A stretch of 38,810 bases of DNA. Origin: Ruminococcaceae bacterium UBA6434. Lineage in GTDB: Bacteria > Bacillota > Clostridia > Oscillospirales > Acutalibacteraceae. Position numbers and translations under genes: made by a program. The DNA is taken from assembly GCA_002437245.1 (NCBI GenBank), contig DJOQ01000017.1:684-39493 (forward strand), in the 5' to 3' direction. The notes beneath the pieces are model-generated. The model searched no databases. It saw only the letters and a list, made by a program, of their open reading frames with translations, and was not told the DNA's origin. Below are positions 32,347 to 38,810 of this stretch, in pieces (position 1 is the stretch's first letter; each line of letters opens with the position of its first letter).

Positions 32347-33018
32347 TTGGATAATGTTAAGAAATTATTTGTGCAGGCGCTGATTGATGCCGAAAACAAA
32401 GAAATTTCAAAGCTCAAAGGCGAGGATGAAATCGAATGGGAGTTTTCGGAGAAATTTGAAAACTCAATGAATAAGCTGATAAGAAAAAATAACCGTATTC
32501 GGCTGTCAACACGCAGAACCGTCAGAAGAGGCTTGCTTGCCGCAATTATAGCTTTAATCGCAGCGTTTTCCGGCCTTATGAGCGTTTCGGCTACAAGAGA
32601 GCCGATTGTTAATTTTATAATGAACAAATTCGGAGGAACAACGGAAATAAAAGTAAGTGAAAGTTATATTCCAACCCATAAAGCAATTGAAAAAAATTAT
32701 ATTATAACAGATATTCCGGAGGGATATACTCTTTACTTATATGAGGAAAACGAACACGAGAATCTGACCGTTTGGAAAAATGCAAACGGCAGTATATTAG
32801 AATTCAGTCAAGATCTTTTGAATTTGACCTTCAGTATTGATAATAAGTTGATTTGCCAAAAGGTGGAAATAAACGGATATGAGGCCTTTTATTACACAGG
32901 TGAAAATTTTGTGTGCCTTGTGTGGACAGACGGTGAATATTGGTTTAAAGTATACGGCACGGCAGATGCCGAAGATTACATAATGACTGCTCCTTACCAT
33001 ATTATTGAAAAAAATTGA
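32347..33018 (+). CDS. DUF4367-like single-pass membrane protein, possible anti-sigma factor
   Basis: A protein of 223 residues. A cytoplasmic N-terminal part (1-60), with the helical stretch EWEFSEKFENSMNKLIRKNNR, is followed by one membrane helix (about 62-82). An external domain follows (EGYTLYLYEENEHENLTVWKNANGSILEF... and a C-terminal DAEDYIMTAPYHIIEKN) that resembles DUF4367 domains; this is recalled, not searched. There is no zinc HxxxCxxC anti-sigma motif. Position directly after an ECF sigma, with TTG start at 32347, supports the anti-sigma reading, which remains inference. Confidence 0.78.
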   Translation: MDNVKKLFVQALIDAENKEISKLKGEDEIEWEFSEKFENSMNKLIRKNNRIRLSTRRTVRRGLLAAIIALIAAFSGLMSVSATREPIVNFIMNKFGGTTEIKVSESYIPTHKAIEKNYIITDIPEGYTLYLYEENEHENLTVWKNANGSILEFSQDLLNLTFSIDNKLICQKVEINGYEAFYYTGENFVCLVWTDGEYWFKVYGTADAEDYIMTAPYHIIEKN

Positions 33019-33021
33019 AAA

Positions 33022-33060
33022 TTTTGTAACATAACCCCCGTTTTGGATTGTTGTATATTA
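33022..33060 (+). promoter_or_regulatory. Putative ECF-sigma promoter, copy 2
   Basis: TTTTGT (33022-33027), 17 bases, GGATTGTT (33045-33052), then GTATATTATG. A TGTAAC box (33025-33030) overlaps the first block and is a plausible ECF -35. It matches copy 1 before the sigma gene in both blocks and in spacing, and would drive the secreted-protein/ABC genes. Confidence 0.5.
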
Positions 33061-33311
33061 TGTAAGCAACATTTAAAAGGAAAAGATTCGCAAGAAGAAT
33101 ATTTATATTATTCTTTGCGTTTTTAGCGTTTCTTATATTGCCGACTGCAGTATACACAAGCTTATCAGTTTCGGAGAATCAGAACCGATGCGTAAGTCAA
33201 GCCGTTTTTTATTCGGTGTTCCAAAATGTTTGGGGTGATTCCGATGTTTTATTAATTGTTATTTCAAAAAGAATAATAAAACATAAAGAGAGGGAATGTT
33301 ATGAAATTTAA
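33060..33311 (+). pseudogene. Possible decayed small secreted protein ORF (ATG followed at once by TAA)
   Basis: ATG at 33060-33062 is followed in frame by TAA, then by 81 uninterrupted sense codons to a TAA at 33309-33311. The conceptual product begins ATFKRKRFARRIFILFF and continues AFLAFLILPTAVYTS, a typical signal peptide, then a short polar tail. No usable start follows the TAA before the hydrophobic part. It may be a broken sibling of the secreted protein downstream, or a chance open frame; the ATG lies where the copy 2 promoter would start transcription. Confidence 0.3.
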
Positions 33312-33753
33312 AAAATTGATAGTCTTAATGATGCTTTTAACTTCAATAATATCTTCATTTGCGATTGCGGCAAGCGCAAAAAATAATAAAGATGTAGCGT
33401 TCAGTTACAGTTTGCCGAACGAGGGATATTACAAAGTTTATGGTGAGGGACATAGAAAAGAAGATGCTTCGGGTTCCTATGTGTTCAGCAGCTATACTAA
33501 TCCGTCAGGCGGAACATATTACTCAATACACGGCGGTTATACTGAATCGATTGAGGGTGGTTACAGGAATTACACGAAAAATGATTCGGCCGTTATCTAT
33601 GCAGGTCAGAAAAGACGTATAAGGCAGTATGTATATGAATGGGGATATCCGTATGCGTTTATCGGATTAGCTCCGTCCTCGGGGCAGTCGGGATTAACAA
33701 TTAGCGGAAAATGGAGTCCGGATTCCGTTGGCTCAGACCCGTATGCAAATTAA
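33301..33753 (+). CDS. Secreted tyrosine/glycine-rich, cysteine-free protein (bacteriocin-like candidate)
   Basis: A protein of 150 residues. The signal peptide MKFKKLIVLMMLLTSIISSF ends with AIAASA, cleavage predicted after Ala26. The mature ~124 residues contain about 17 Tyr, many Gly and Ser and no Cys, with patterns like GYYKVYGEGH, GTYYSIHGGY and a C-terminal GLTISGKWSPDSVG. The layout recalls small secreted DUF2712-like or lactococcin-972-like beta-sheet proteins (from memory, not searched). AGAGGGA precedes the ATG. It is first in line before a lipoprotein and a LanFEG-like transporter, so it is the best candidate for the effector of this locus. Function unproven. Confidence 0.75.
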   Translation: MKFKKLIVLMMLLTSIISSFAIAASAKNNKDVAFSYSLPNEGYYKVYGEGHRKEDASGSYVFSSYTNPSGGTYYSIHGGYTESIEGGYRNYTKNDSAVIYAGQKRRIRQYVYEWGYPYAFIGLAPSSGQSGLTISGKWSPDSVGSDPYAN

Positions 33754-33767
33754 TTTGTAATCTAATG

Positions 33768-33795
33768 GGGGAGAATTGTCTAAATTCTCCCCTTT
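33768..33795 (+). terminator. Hairpin between secreted-protein and lipoprotein genes
   Basis: GGGGAGAATT (33768-33777) pairs with AATTCTCCCC (33783-33792), followed by only TTT. It may be a partial terminator or an mRNA-stabilising stem that raises the first gene's expression over the transporter genes. Confidence 0.55.
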
Positions 33796-33813
33796 GAATA
33801 AGGAGCTGGTATA

Positions 33814-34506
33814 GTGAGAAAATTTGCCAAAGCGGCGCCCGTTTTAATTGCTTTTCTGTCGGTTATGGTATGCTTTTTCGGATGCACGAAAGACAATATA
33901 CAAAATCAGGCGCAAAAAATTGTCGGAAACAGCGGCCAAGGCGGCGGTACTTCGCTTCAAAGCGGCGAAATATATACACAGCCTTTGCCAAGCAAAGAAA
34001 ATACACATTATTTCGGAGAGCCGGTTACCGTGGAAGTATTTACGGGAAACGAGGAATATACGGTCAACAAAATGACGGTTTTAAATTCATTTGACGGAGA
34101 AAACTTTACATTTCCCGAGCGTCCGGTTGAAAACGGATGGGTATCAAAAGACGGCGCATTGAATCCCGAGTATATGTTTGTTCTTGTTGATGTAAATGTC
34201 AAAAAGACAACGGAGGGTGAAGCAGGTCAACCGGTACTCGTTAATAATCTTCGGTTAGCGCACTTAGGCAAAGACGGGAAAGCTGAGAGTGTCGGTGAGA
34301 TGGAATATTTGTATTTTAAAGAAACGGATAATGCAAAACGCTCTTCGTTGCCGAATGAATATTTGGGCGTATACCTTGATGTGGGCTGTTCCGTAGAATG
34401 TCAAGTAGGTTATTTTGTTCCGAAAAACGAAGAGAGCGATGCAAGTAAGCTGTTTTTTGCTCTTGGCCCCAATCCCGACAAAGTGCAATACATTTATCCA
34501 CGATAA
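33814..34506 (+). CDS. Lipoprotein of the ECF/ABC locus (DUF5027-like)
   Basis: A protein of 230 residues with lipoprotein signal and lipobox FFGC (Cys24), a Gly/Ser/Gln linker, then one beta-rich domain with strands such as FGEPVTVEVFTGNEEYTVNKMTVLNSF and YMFVLVDVNVKKT. It loosely recalls DUF5027 lipoproteins; not verified. Start is GTG at 33814, eight bases after AAGGAG. Position next to a LanFEG-like transporter makes a LanI-like immunity lipoprotein conceivable. Confidence 0.8.
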   Translation: MRKFAKAAPVLIAFLSVMVCFFGCTKDNIQNQAQKIVGNSGQGGGTSLQSGEIYTQPLPSKENTHYFGEPVTVEVFTGNEEYTVNKMTVLNSFDGENFTFPERPVENGWVSKDGALNPEYMFVLVDVNVKKTTEGEAGQPVLVNNLRLAHLGKDGKAESVGEMEYLYFKETDNAKRSSLPNEYLGVYLDVGCSVECQVGYFVPKNEESDASKLFFALGPNPDKVQYIYPR

Positions 34507-34520
34507 AGGAAGTGAGTTTT

Positions 34521-35372
34521 ATGCGACCGATATTGCTTATGGAAATAAAAAAGGCATATAAAAATAAACTCTTTCTGCTGTCAATGCTGACTGCATCTTT
34601 GATTGCCTTGTATGCGGCAGTGTTCAGCATTATCTCTTATCACAAATATGTCAATGCGGATTCTGCTTCTGCCTCATTGACGGGATATGCGTTAAATCCC
34701 GAGCTCCCCGGTATTACATTGTTTACAAACTGGATCGGTGCAGATCATATTTCTCCCGCTGCCTCTCTGTTTTATTTGCTGCTGCCGCTTATTGCTTCTT
34801 TGGGTTACGGATGGTCGTATTGCTCTGAAGTGAAAAGCGGATATATCAAAAATGTTGTCACAAGGACATCAAAGAAAAATTACTTCCTTTCAAAATATAT
34901 TGCTGTGTTCTTATCAGGCGGAACGGTTGTAGCAGTACCTATACTGTTGAATACAGCGGTTGTCTCGCTTTTTGTCCCCGCAATAAAACCCGATGTGTTT
35001 TATGATGTGTATTATGCCGCACATCCTTGGTCGACATTGACCCCGCTCTTTTATGCACATCCTGTGATATATATGCTTTTGAAGATAATTGCAACTTTCA
35101 TTTTTGCCGGACTTATTTCCGAACTGTGCATCTGCGTTTCTTTTTTGAGCAAAAATAAATTTGTAACAGTGTTTTTTCCGCTGTTTTTATTCCTGTTTAT
35201 CAACTATCTTTCAAATACAATCGGTAATATTCCGCAAATATCGCCGATTCAGTTTTTGCACACGGGAAAGGTATATGTTTCTCTCGGTATTGTATTATTT
35301 GAAGGCATTGTTTTGTTTATCCTTAGTTTTAGTATAACTATGATAAGAGGAAAGAAAAATGACATTTTTTAA
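34521..35372 (+). CDS. ABC-2-type transporter permease subunit 1
   Basis: A protein of 283 residues with six predicted membrane helices (about 17-38, 81-100, 128-150, 190-212, 218-238, 258-277) and the SEVKSGYIKNVVTRTSKKNYFLSKY segment typical of ABC-2 permeases such as LanE/LanG and NatB-type proteins. The ATG at 34521 is better placed after AAGGAAGTGAG than the in-frame GTG at 34512. It overlaps the second permease gene by 14 bp, indicating a coupled pair. Confidence 0.85.
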   Translation: MRPILLMEIKKAYKNKLFLLSMLTASLIALYAAVFSIISYHKYVNADSASASLTGYALNPELPGITLFTNWIGADHISPAASLFYLLLPLIASLGYGWSYCSEVKSGYIKNVVTRTSKKNYFLSKYIAVFLSGGTVVAVPILLNTAVVSLFVPAIKPDVFYDVYYAAHPWSTLTPLFYAHPVIYMLLKIIATFIFAGLISELCICVSFLSKNKFVTVFFPLFLFLFINYLSNTIGNIPQISPIQFLHTGKVYVSLGIVLFEGIVLFILSFSITMIRGKKNDIF

Positions 35373-36207
35373 GCTGTGTAAATATGACTTAAAAAACGGT
35401 ATGTTAAAAGAGGGAATAAAATATCTTGCTTGCGTTGTTCTGGTTTTAGGCTTTTGTATCGGCTTTATATATACAAAGGGAAAAGACTTGGGGGCGCGCA
35501 CATTCGGAGATTTTCTCTTCTTTATAACTGCGGGTATGGAGGAATACATACCTATGCCGGGAAATATTTTTATGTTTCCGGCGCTTTGGATGCTTATGAT
35601 TTTGGCGCCGCTATATATCACACTTTATTATCCGTTTTATGATTTAACCGCATACGGAAAAAACGTACTGATAAATTCAAAAAGCCGTAATGCCTGGTGG
35701 CTTTCAAAATGTTTTTGGGCAGTGAGCTGTGTGTTTACGTACTTTATTTTAATGTGGGCAATTATAATTATCTTTTGCGTATGCGGTGCGGGAAAATTAA
35801 CTTTGAATGTTTCAAAGTCGCTTATTTTCAAGATGATTCCGATGCCGTCGGAAAATATTTTCTTAAGTGAGGGTGACTTTTTTTCAAACAGATATTTAAC
35901 CTGTCAAATGCTCTTAATGCCTTTTTTAATTGTTTCTGCACTTTCGGTAATGCAAATGGCTGTATCTTTAGTTATAAAACCGTTTTTCAGCTTTTGTATC
36001 AGTGCAGGCATACTCGTGTTGTCGGCATATTATCTTAATCCGTTATTACTCGGGAATTATGCAATGTCGCAGAGAAATGACTTGTTAATCGACAATGGCG
36101 TTAACACTAAGACCGGTATTGTTTTTTCGCTTGCTTTGCTTGTATTGTCGTGTGTAGTCGGTCTTTTCATATTTAGGCGTTATGACATTCTGAATAAGGA
36201 GGATTAG
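35359..36207 (+). CDS. ABC-2-type transporter permease subunit 2
   Basis: A protein of 282 residues with six predicted helices. It is similar in size and topology to the preceding permease but not obviously in sequence. INSKSRNAWWLSKCFWAVSCVFTY is the cytoplasmic-loop-to-helix pattern of these permeases. It overlaps the preceding gene, and the ATPase gene follows after seven bases, giving a permease-permease-ATPase set as in LanFEG transporters. Confidence 0.82.
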   Translation: MTFFKLCKYDLKNGMLKEGIKYLACVVLVLGFCIGFIYTKGKDLGARTFGDFLFFITAGMEEYIPMPGNIFMFPALWMLMILAPLYITLYYPFYDLTAYGKNVLINSKSRNAWWLSKCFWAVSCVFTYFILMWAIIIIFCVCGAGKLTLNVSKSLIFKMIPMPSENIFLSEGDFFSNRYLTCQMLLMPFLIVSALSVMQMAVSLVIKPFFSFCISAGILVLSAYYLNPLLLGNYAMSQRNDLLIDNGVNTKTGIVFSLALLVLSCVVGLFIFRRYDILNKED

Positions 36208-36214
36208 TTCGGAA

Positions 36215-36868
36215 ATGATGAATATAAAAATCAGTCATGTTTCCAAAACAATAAAAAATAACCCTGTAATAAAAGATATTTCAATGGAGCTTCAAAGCGG
36301 AGCGGTATACGGTTTCAAAGGCATTAACGGTTCCGGAAAGACAATGTTGATGCGGCTGATAAGCGGCCTTATTCGTCCGTCACAGGGCGAAATATCTATG
36401 AACGGCAAAATTCTCGGGAAAGATATATCGTTCCCGACCAGTATAGGCGTGTTTTTGGAAAACCCTGCATTTTTGGATGCATATTCGGGCTTTAACAATC
36501 TGAAATTATTAGCATCGATAAAATCCGTTGCATCGGACGATGATATTCGCAACACGCTTTTACGGGTCGGGTTAGACCCGGACAGTAACAAAAAATATAA
36601 AAAATATTCGCTCGGAATGAAACAACGGTTAGGTATAGCCGCGGCAATTATGGAAAAGCCGGAAATAGTTATTCTGGATGAGCCCACCAATTCGTTGGAC
36701 AAGGACGGTGTGGAGCTTGTTAAACATATTGTGCGGAACGAAAAAGAACGCAATGCTTTGGTTATTGTTTCGTGCCATGACGAGGGAATCCTTAAAGGTA
36801 TGTCCGATGAAGTGTTCCTGTTGGAGCAGGGCAGGCTGATCGGTCATATTACGGAGGAAGACAAATGA
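36215..36868 (+). CDS. ABC transporter ATP-binding protein with E-loop (LanF/BcrA-like)
   Basis: A protein of 217 residues. Walker A GINGSGKT (36-43), signature YSLGMKQR (131-138), Walker B IVILDE (151-156), D-loop NSLD and switch His188. At the Q-loop position the sequence is IGVFLENP with Glu82 in place of Gln. This E-loop is characteristic of lantibiotic self-immunity (LanF) and bacitracin-resistance (BcrA-type) ATPases. AAGGAGG lies 12 bases upstream. Its 3' end overlaps the next gene by four bases (ATGA). Confidence 0.93.
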   Translation: MMNIKISHVSKTIKNNPVIKDISMELQSGAVYGFKGINGSGKTMLMRLISGLIRPSQGEISMNGKILGKDISFPTSIGVFLENPAFLDAYSGFNNLKLLASIKSVASDDDIRNTLLRVGLDPDSNKKYKKYSLGMKQRLGIAAAIMEKPEIVILDEPTNSLDKDGVELVKHIVRNEKERNALVIVSCHDEGILKGMSDEVFLLEQGRLIGHITEEDK

Positions 36869-37476
36869 AAAAGAAAGTAACCGTTATTTCTGCTTCTCTT
36901 GTTTTGTTTGTTGCTTGGCTTTTCGGTGTGATTTATACGAATGTCAGAGCCGAAAGACCCGTTGTAAAAACATATTATATGAATGAAAATGTTCCGTATG
37001 AAGATGATTATTTCAGGCGCGCCGACAATATCTTAAACGGATATTCGGCAACCGTTCTGGGATATGAAATCATACCATATGATGAGTATGCAGAAAAATA
37101 TAATATCGATTTGCCTGAAATTGAAACGGATGAAGCGGGAAACGCAATATACAGACCCGAATATGTTTATGATGTGGAAATTAAATTTGCAAATACCGAT
37201 AATGAAGACGGTGCGATTGATATGTTTGACACTCTTTTGGTCAACGGAAAAGAATTGATGTTGCGTGCGGATGAGTACCTGTGGGATGAGATGTATCCCC
37301 AGCTTGCGGGATCGTATTCGTTTCGCCTGCGCACGAATACCGAAAAGGTCTTTCACATTCCGTTTGTTGTTGAATCGGTATACAGTAAACGATATCCGAT
37401 TGAAAAAATCAAAAAACAGAATATGTCTCTTGTGATTTCTCAATATCCCGTAAAAAAGGTAATAGAAATCTGTTAA
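36865..37476 (+). CDS. Membrane-anchored protein of the ECF/ABC locus (DUF5028-like)
   Basis: A protein of 203 residues with one N-terminal membrane helix (about 5-25) and an external domain (VKTYYMNENVPYEDDYF, YSATVLGYEIIPYDEYAEKYNID, YDVEIKFANTDNEDG). It resembles DUF5028 proteins from memory; not checked. ATGA overlap with the ATPase gene shows it belongs to the transporter operon, probably as an accessory or immunity factor on the outer face. Confidence 0.78.
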   Translation: MKKKVTVISASLVLFVAWLFGVIYTNVRAERPVVKTYYMNENVPYEDDYFRRADNILNGYSATVLGYEIIPYDEYAEKYNIDLPEIETDEAGNAIYRPEYVYDVEIKFANTDNEDGAIDMFDTLLVNGKELMLRADEYLWDEMYPQLAGSYSFRLRTNTEKVFHIPFVVESVYSKRYPIEKIKKQNMSLVISQYPVKKVIEIC

Positions 37477-37562
37477 CATATTGATGAAAACGGCGTTATA
37501 GCTCTTAACAATTGTATTTGAATGAAGGTGCTTTTCTGAGCTTCCGCAGAAATAAAAAATTC

Positions 37563-37591
37563 TTGACTTATCTTTTCTCAACTGTTATAAT
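37563..37591 (+). promoter_or_regulatory. Promoter of the rpsF-ssb-rpsR operon
   Basis: TTGACT (37563-37568), 17 bp, TATAAT (37586-37591), near-consensus. The 37477-37562 stretch between the ABC locus and this promoter shows only a weak hairpin (TTTCTG...CAGAAA). Confidence 0.82.
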
Positions 37592-37619
37592 TATAACTCG
37601 CTGAAAATATTTTTAGTGT

Positions 37620-37678
37620 TTTCGGCTCCTTCCCGTAAATAAATATTTCTGTTTGCGGGCTTATGTCCATAAGGAGGT
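37620..37678 (+). promoter_or_regulatory. Candidate S6:S18 autoregulatory leader hairpin
   Basis: CCCGTAAA (37632-37639) pairs with TTTGCGGG (37652-37659; one wobble) just before the rpsF ribosome binding site. rpsF leaders in many bacteria carry a stem with a conserved CCG element bound by S6-S18; this hairpin is well placed, but the full consensus was not confirmed. Confidence 0.4.
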
Positions 37679-37686
37679 GCAAAAGA

Positions 37687-37962
37687 ATGTCAAAATACGA
37701 AGCAGTTGTTGTTTTTTCAGTTAAAAACGGCGATGACGTATCAGCTCTTGTTGAAAAATTCAAGGCTCTTATTGAGAAAAGCGGCACTCTTGAAAGCGTT
37801 GATGAGTGGGGTAAGAGAAGACTCGCTTACCTTATCAACGACGAGGCAGAGGGCTACTACGTTCTCTACAACTTTGAGAGCGCTCCGGAGTTCCCGGCTG
37901 AGCTTGAGCGTATAGCAAGAATTACCGACGGTATTCTTCGTTCGCTCGTTGTAAAGAAATAA
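37687..37962 (+). CDS. rpsF: Small ribosomal subunit protein bS6
   Basis: A protein of 91 residues (MSKYEAVVVFSVKNGDD..., with WGKRRLAYLINDEAEGYYVLYNF), a typical S6 ferredoxin-like fold. Start is the ATG at 37687 after GGAGGTG; the upstream in-frame ATG at 37663 precedes that site. First gene of the conserved rpsF-ssb-rpsR operon. Confidence 0.97.
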   Translation: MSKYEAVVVFSVKNGDDVSALVEKFKALIEKSGTLESVDEWGKRRLAYLINDEAEGYYVLYNFESAPEFPAELERIARITDGILRSLVVKK

Positions 37963-37978
37963 TCGGAGGAATAGCAAA

Positions 37979-38458
37979 ATGTTAAACTGTGCAGTTATAA
38001 TGGGCAGATTGGTGGCAGACCCCGAGCTTCGCACCACGCCTAACGGCATATCGGTTACGACTTTTTGCGTTGCCGTTGACCGTTCGTTTGTCAAGGCAGG
38101 CGAGGAGAGAAAGGCCGATTTTATCAACGTCGTTGCATGGCGTCAGACGGCTGATTTTGTCACACGCTATTTCCACAAGGGCTCTATGATAGCAGTTCAG
38201 GGCTCTATTCAGACCCGTTCCTATGAAGATAAGAACGGTAATAAGAGAACCGCAGTCGAGATAGTTGCCGACAACGTATCTTTCTGCGGCAGCAAGTCCG
38301 AGCAGGGCGGCGGCAATCGCTACGAAGCGCAGCAGCCGGCAGCTCCGTCTTATCAGAGCGGCGACTCGGGCAGCTTTTCGGTACTTCCGTCAAATGACGA
38401 CAACGACGGTATGCCTTTCGGCGGCGCGTCGGACGAGGATGACGGTTTACCGTTCTAA
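37979..38458 (+). CDS. ssb: Single-stranded DNA-binding protein
   Basis: A protein of 159 residues. OB-fold (1-105) beginning MLNCAVIMGRLVADPELRTTPNG with the FINVVAWRQTADFV and GSIQTRSYEDKNG segments, then a Gln/Ser/Gly-rich disordered linker and the acidic C-terminal tip DEDDGLPF that recruits repair and replication partners. GGAGG upstream; between rpsF and rpsR as usual. Confidence 0.98.
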   Translation: MLNCAVIMGRLVADPELRTTPNGISVTTFCVAVDRSFVKAGEERKADFINVVAWRQTADFVTRYFHKGSMIAVQGSIQTRSYEDKNGNKRTAVEIVADNVSFCGSKSEQGGGNRYEAQQPAAPSYQSGDSGSFSVLPSNDDNDGMPFGGASDEDDGLPF

Positions 38459-38497
38459 ACATTGAATTTTTCTATATTTTAACAGGAGGATACCATA

Positions 38498-38755
38498 ATG
38501 GCTAATGAAAGAACAGCTCCCCAGGCTGGCGGCCGTCCTATGAACAGAAAGCACAGAAAAGTTTGCGCTTTCTGCGTTGACAAGGTCGAAGAAATAGATT
38601 ACAAAGATACAGCGAAGCTTCGCCGTTTCACTTCTGACAGAGCAAAGATTTTGCCCCGCAGAGTAACCGGTACCTGCGCTTATCATCAGAGAGAACTCAC
38701 TAAGGCAATAAAGAGAGCACGTCACATAGCTCTTCTTCCTTACACTTCAGACTGA
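38498..38755 (+). CDS. rpsR: Small ribosomal subunit protein bS18 (zinc-binding form)
   Basis: A protein of 85 residues with the S18 core RKVCAFCVDKVEEIDYKDTAKLRRFTSDRAKILPRRVTGTCAYHQRELTKAIKRARHIALLPY. The CxxC pair with a later Cys and His (CAYH) marks the zinc-binding variant. It binds S6 on the 30S platform. Last gene in the window; no terminator visible in the remaining 55 bases. Confidence 0.97.
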   Translation: MANERTAPQAGGRPMNRKHRKVCAFCVDKVEEIDYKDTAKLRRFTSDRAKILPRRVTGTCAYHQRELTKAIKRARHIALLPYTSD

Positions 38756-38810
38756 TTTTCTTTTTAATCAATCAAAAAACGCCCGTTCCGTGATATGTAC
38801 CCAGTTTTCT

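Noticed and set aside
32347..33018. Zinc-type anti-sigma factor assignment
   Set aside because: No HxxxCxxC motif is present in the cytoplasmic part; only position and topology support an anti-sigma role, so it was left as a possibility.
33754..33780. Third copy of the ECF motif before the lipoprotein gene (TTTGTAA...TTGTC)
   Set aside because: The spacing is 3 bases shorter than in the two matched copies, GGATTGTT is absent, and the sequence belongs to a hairpin.
1..38810. CRISPR arrays, insertion sequences, prophage or integrase genes
   Set aside because: No regularly spaced repeats, transposase or integrase-like frames, or flanking long repeats were seen.

Overview
The window looks like chromosome of an anaerobic Clostridia-type Bacillota, most likely a gut relative of Oscillospiraceae/Ruminococcaceae. 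The evidence is the anaerobic ribonucleotide reductase pair, a three-piece archaeal-type glutamate synthase, TSCPD and DUF1846 proteins, zinc-ribbon L33 and S18, AGGAGG-type ribosome binding sites and TTGACA/TATAAT promoters. Genus cannot be fixed from the sequence alone. No rRNA, tRNA, CRISPR array, IS element or prophage was recognised.

Layout. 0-1.6 kb: end of nrdD, then nrdG. 1.66-5.6 kb: a beta-helix lipoprotein divergent from an OmpR-type two-component system, with a response-regulator-type direct repeat between them. 5.6-7.9 kb: aminotransferase, rsmA and a TSCPD protein as one overlapping unit. 8.0-11.6 kb, minus strand: glycogen phosphorylase with a lysine/alanine-rich tail, and a patatin-like lipase. 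11.7-15.4 kb: glutamate synthase as three genes (GATase, FeS-FMN, GXGXG) without a pyridine-nucleotide subunit. 15.4-20.3 kb: FAD oxidoreductase behind an attenuator-like leader; pyrG and DUF1846 on the minus strand, the latter with a similar leader. 20.4-23.9 kb: a membrane-anchored protein, a HAD phosphatase and rarA. 23.9-25.2 kb: a yybP-ykoY manganese riboswitch, mntP, and a convergent DtxR-family regulator. 25.2-27.7 kb, minus strand: endonuclease IV, a PAQR/hemolysin III protein, a flavodoxin and a 39-residue membrane miniprotein. 27.8-31.6 kb: rpmG-secE-nusG-rplK-rplA and rplJ-rplL, with an L10 leader and several other putative cis elements. 37.5-38.8 kb: rpsF-ssb-rpsR.

The most unusual part is 31.7-37.5 kb. 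It is a visibly more A+T-rich block between rplL, where rpoB would normally follow, and the rpsF operon. It encodes an ECF sigma factor, a DUF4367-like membrane protein (possible anti-sigma), a secreted tyrosine-rich cysteine-free protein, a lipoprotein, two six-TM ABC permeases, an ABC ATPase with a glutamate in place of the Q-loop glutamine (the E-loop of LanF/BcrA self-immunity transporters), and a membrane-anchored protein. Two near-identical promoter-like motifs (TTTTGT-N17-GGATTGTT) precede the sigma gene and the secreted-protein region. I read it as a self-regulated secreted-peptide plus LanFEG-like immunity or envelope-defence module. The second motif runs directly into an open frame with a signal-peptide-like start whose ATG is followed at once by a stop, possibly a decayed sibling gene.

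A second theme is leader control. The FAD oxidoreductase, DUF1846 and rpmG genes each have a consensus promoter followed almost at once by a hairpin and T-run, in addition to the known-type Mn2+ riboswitch and L10 leader.
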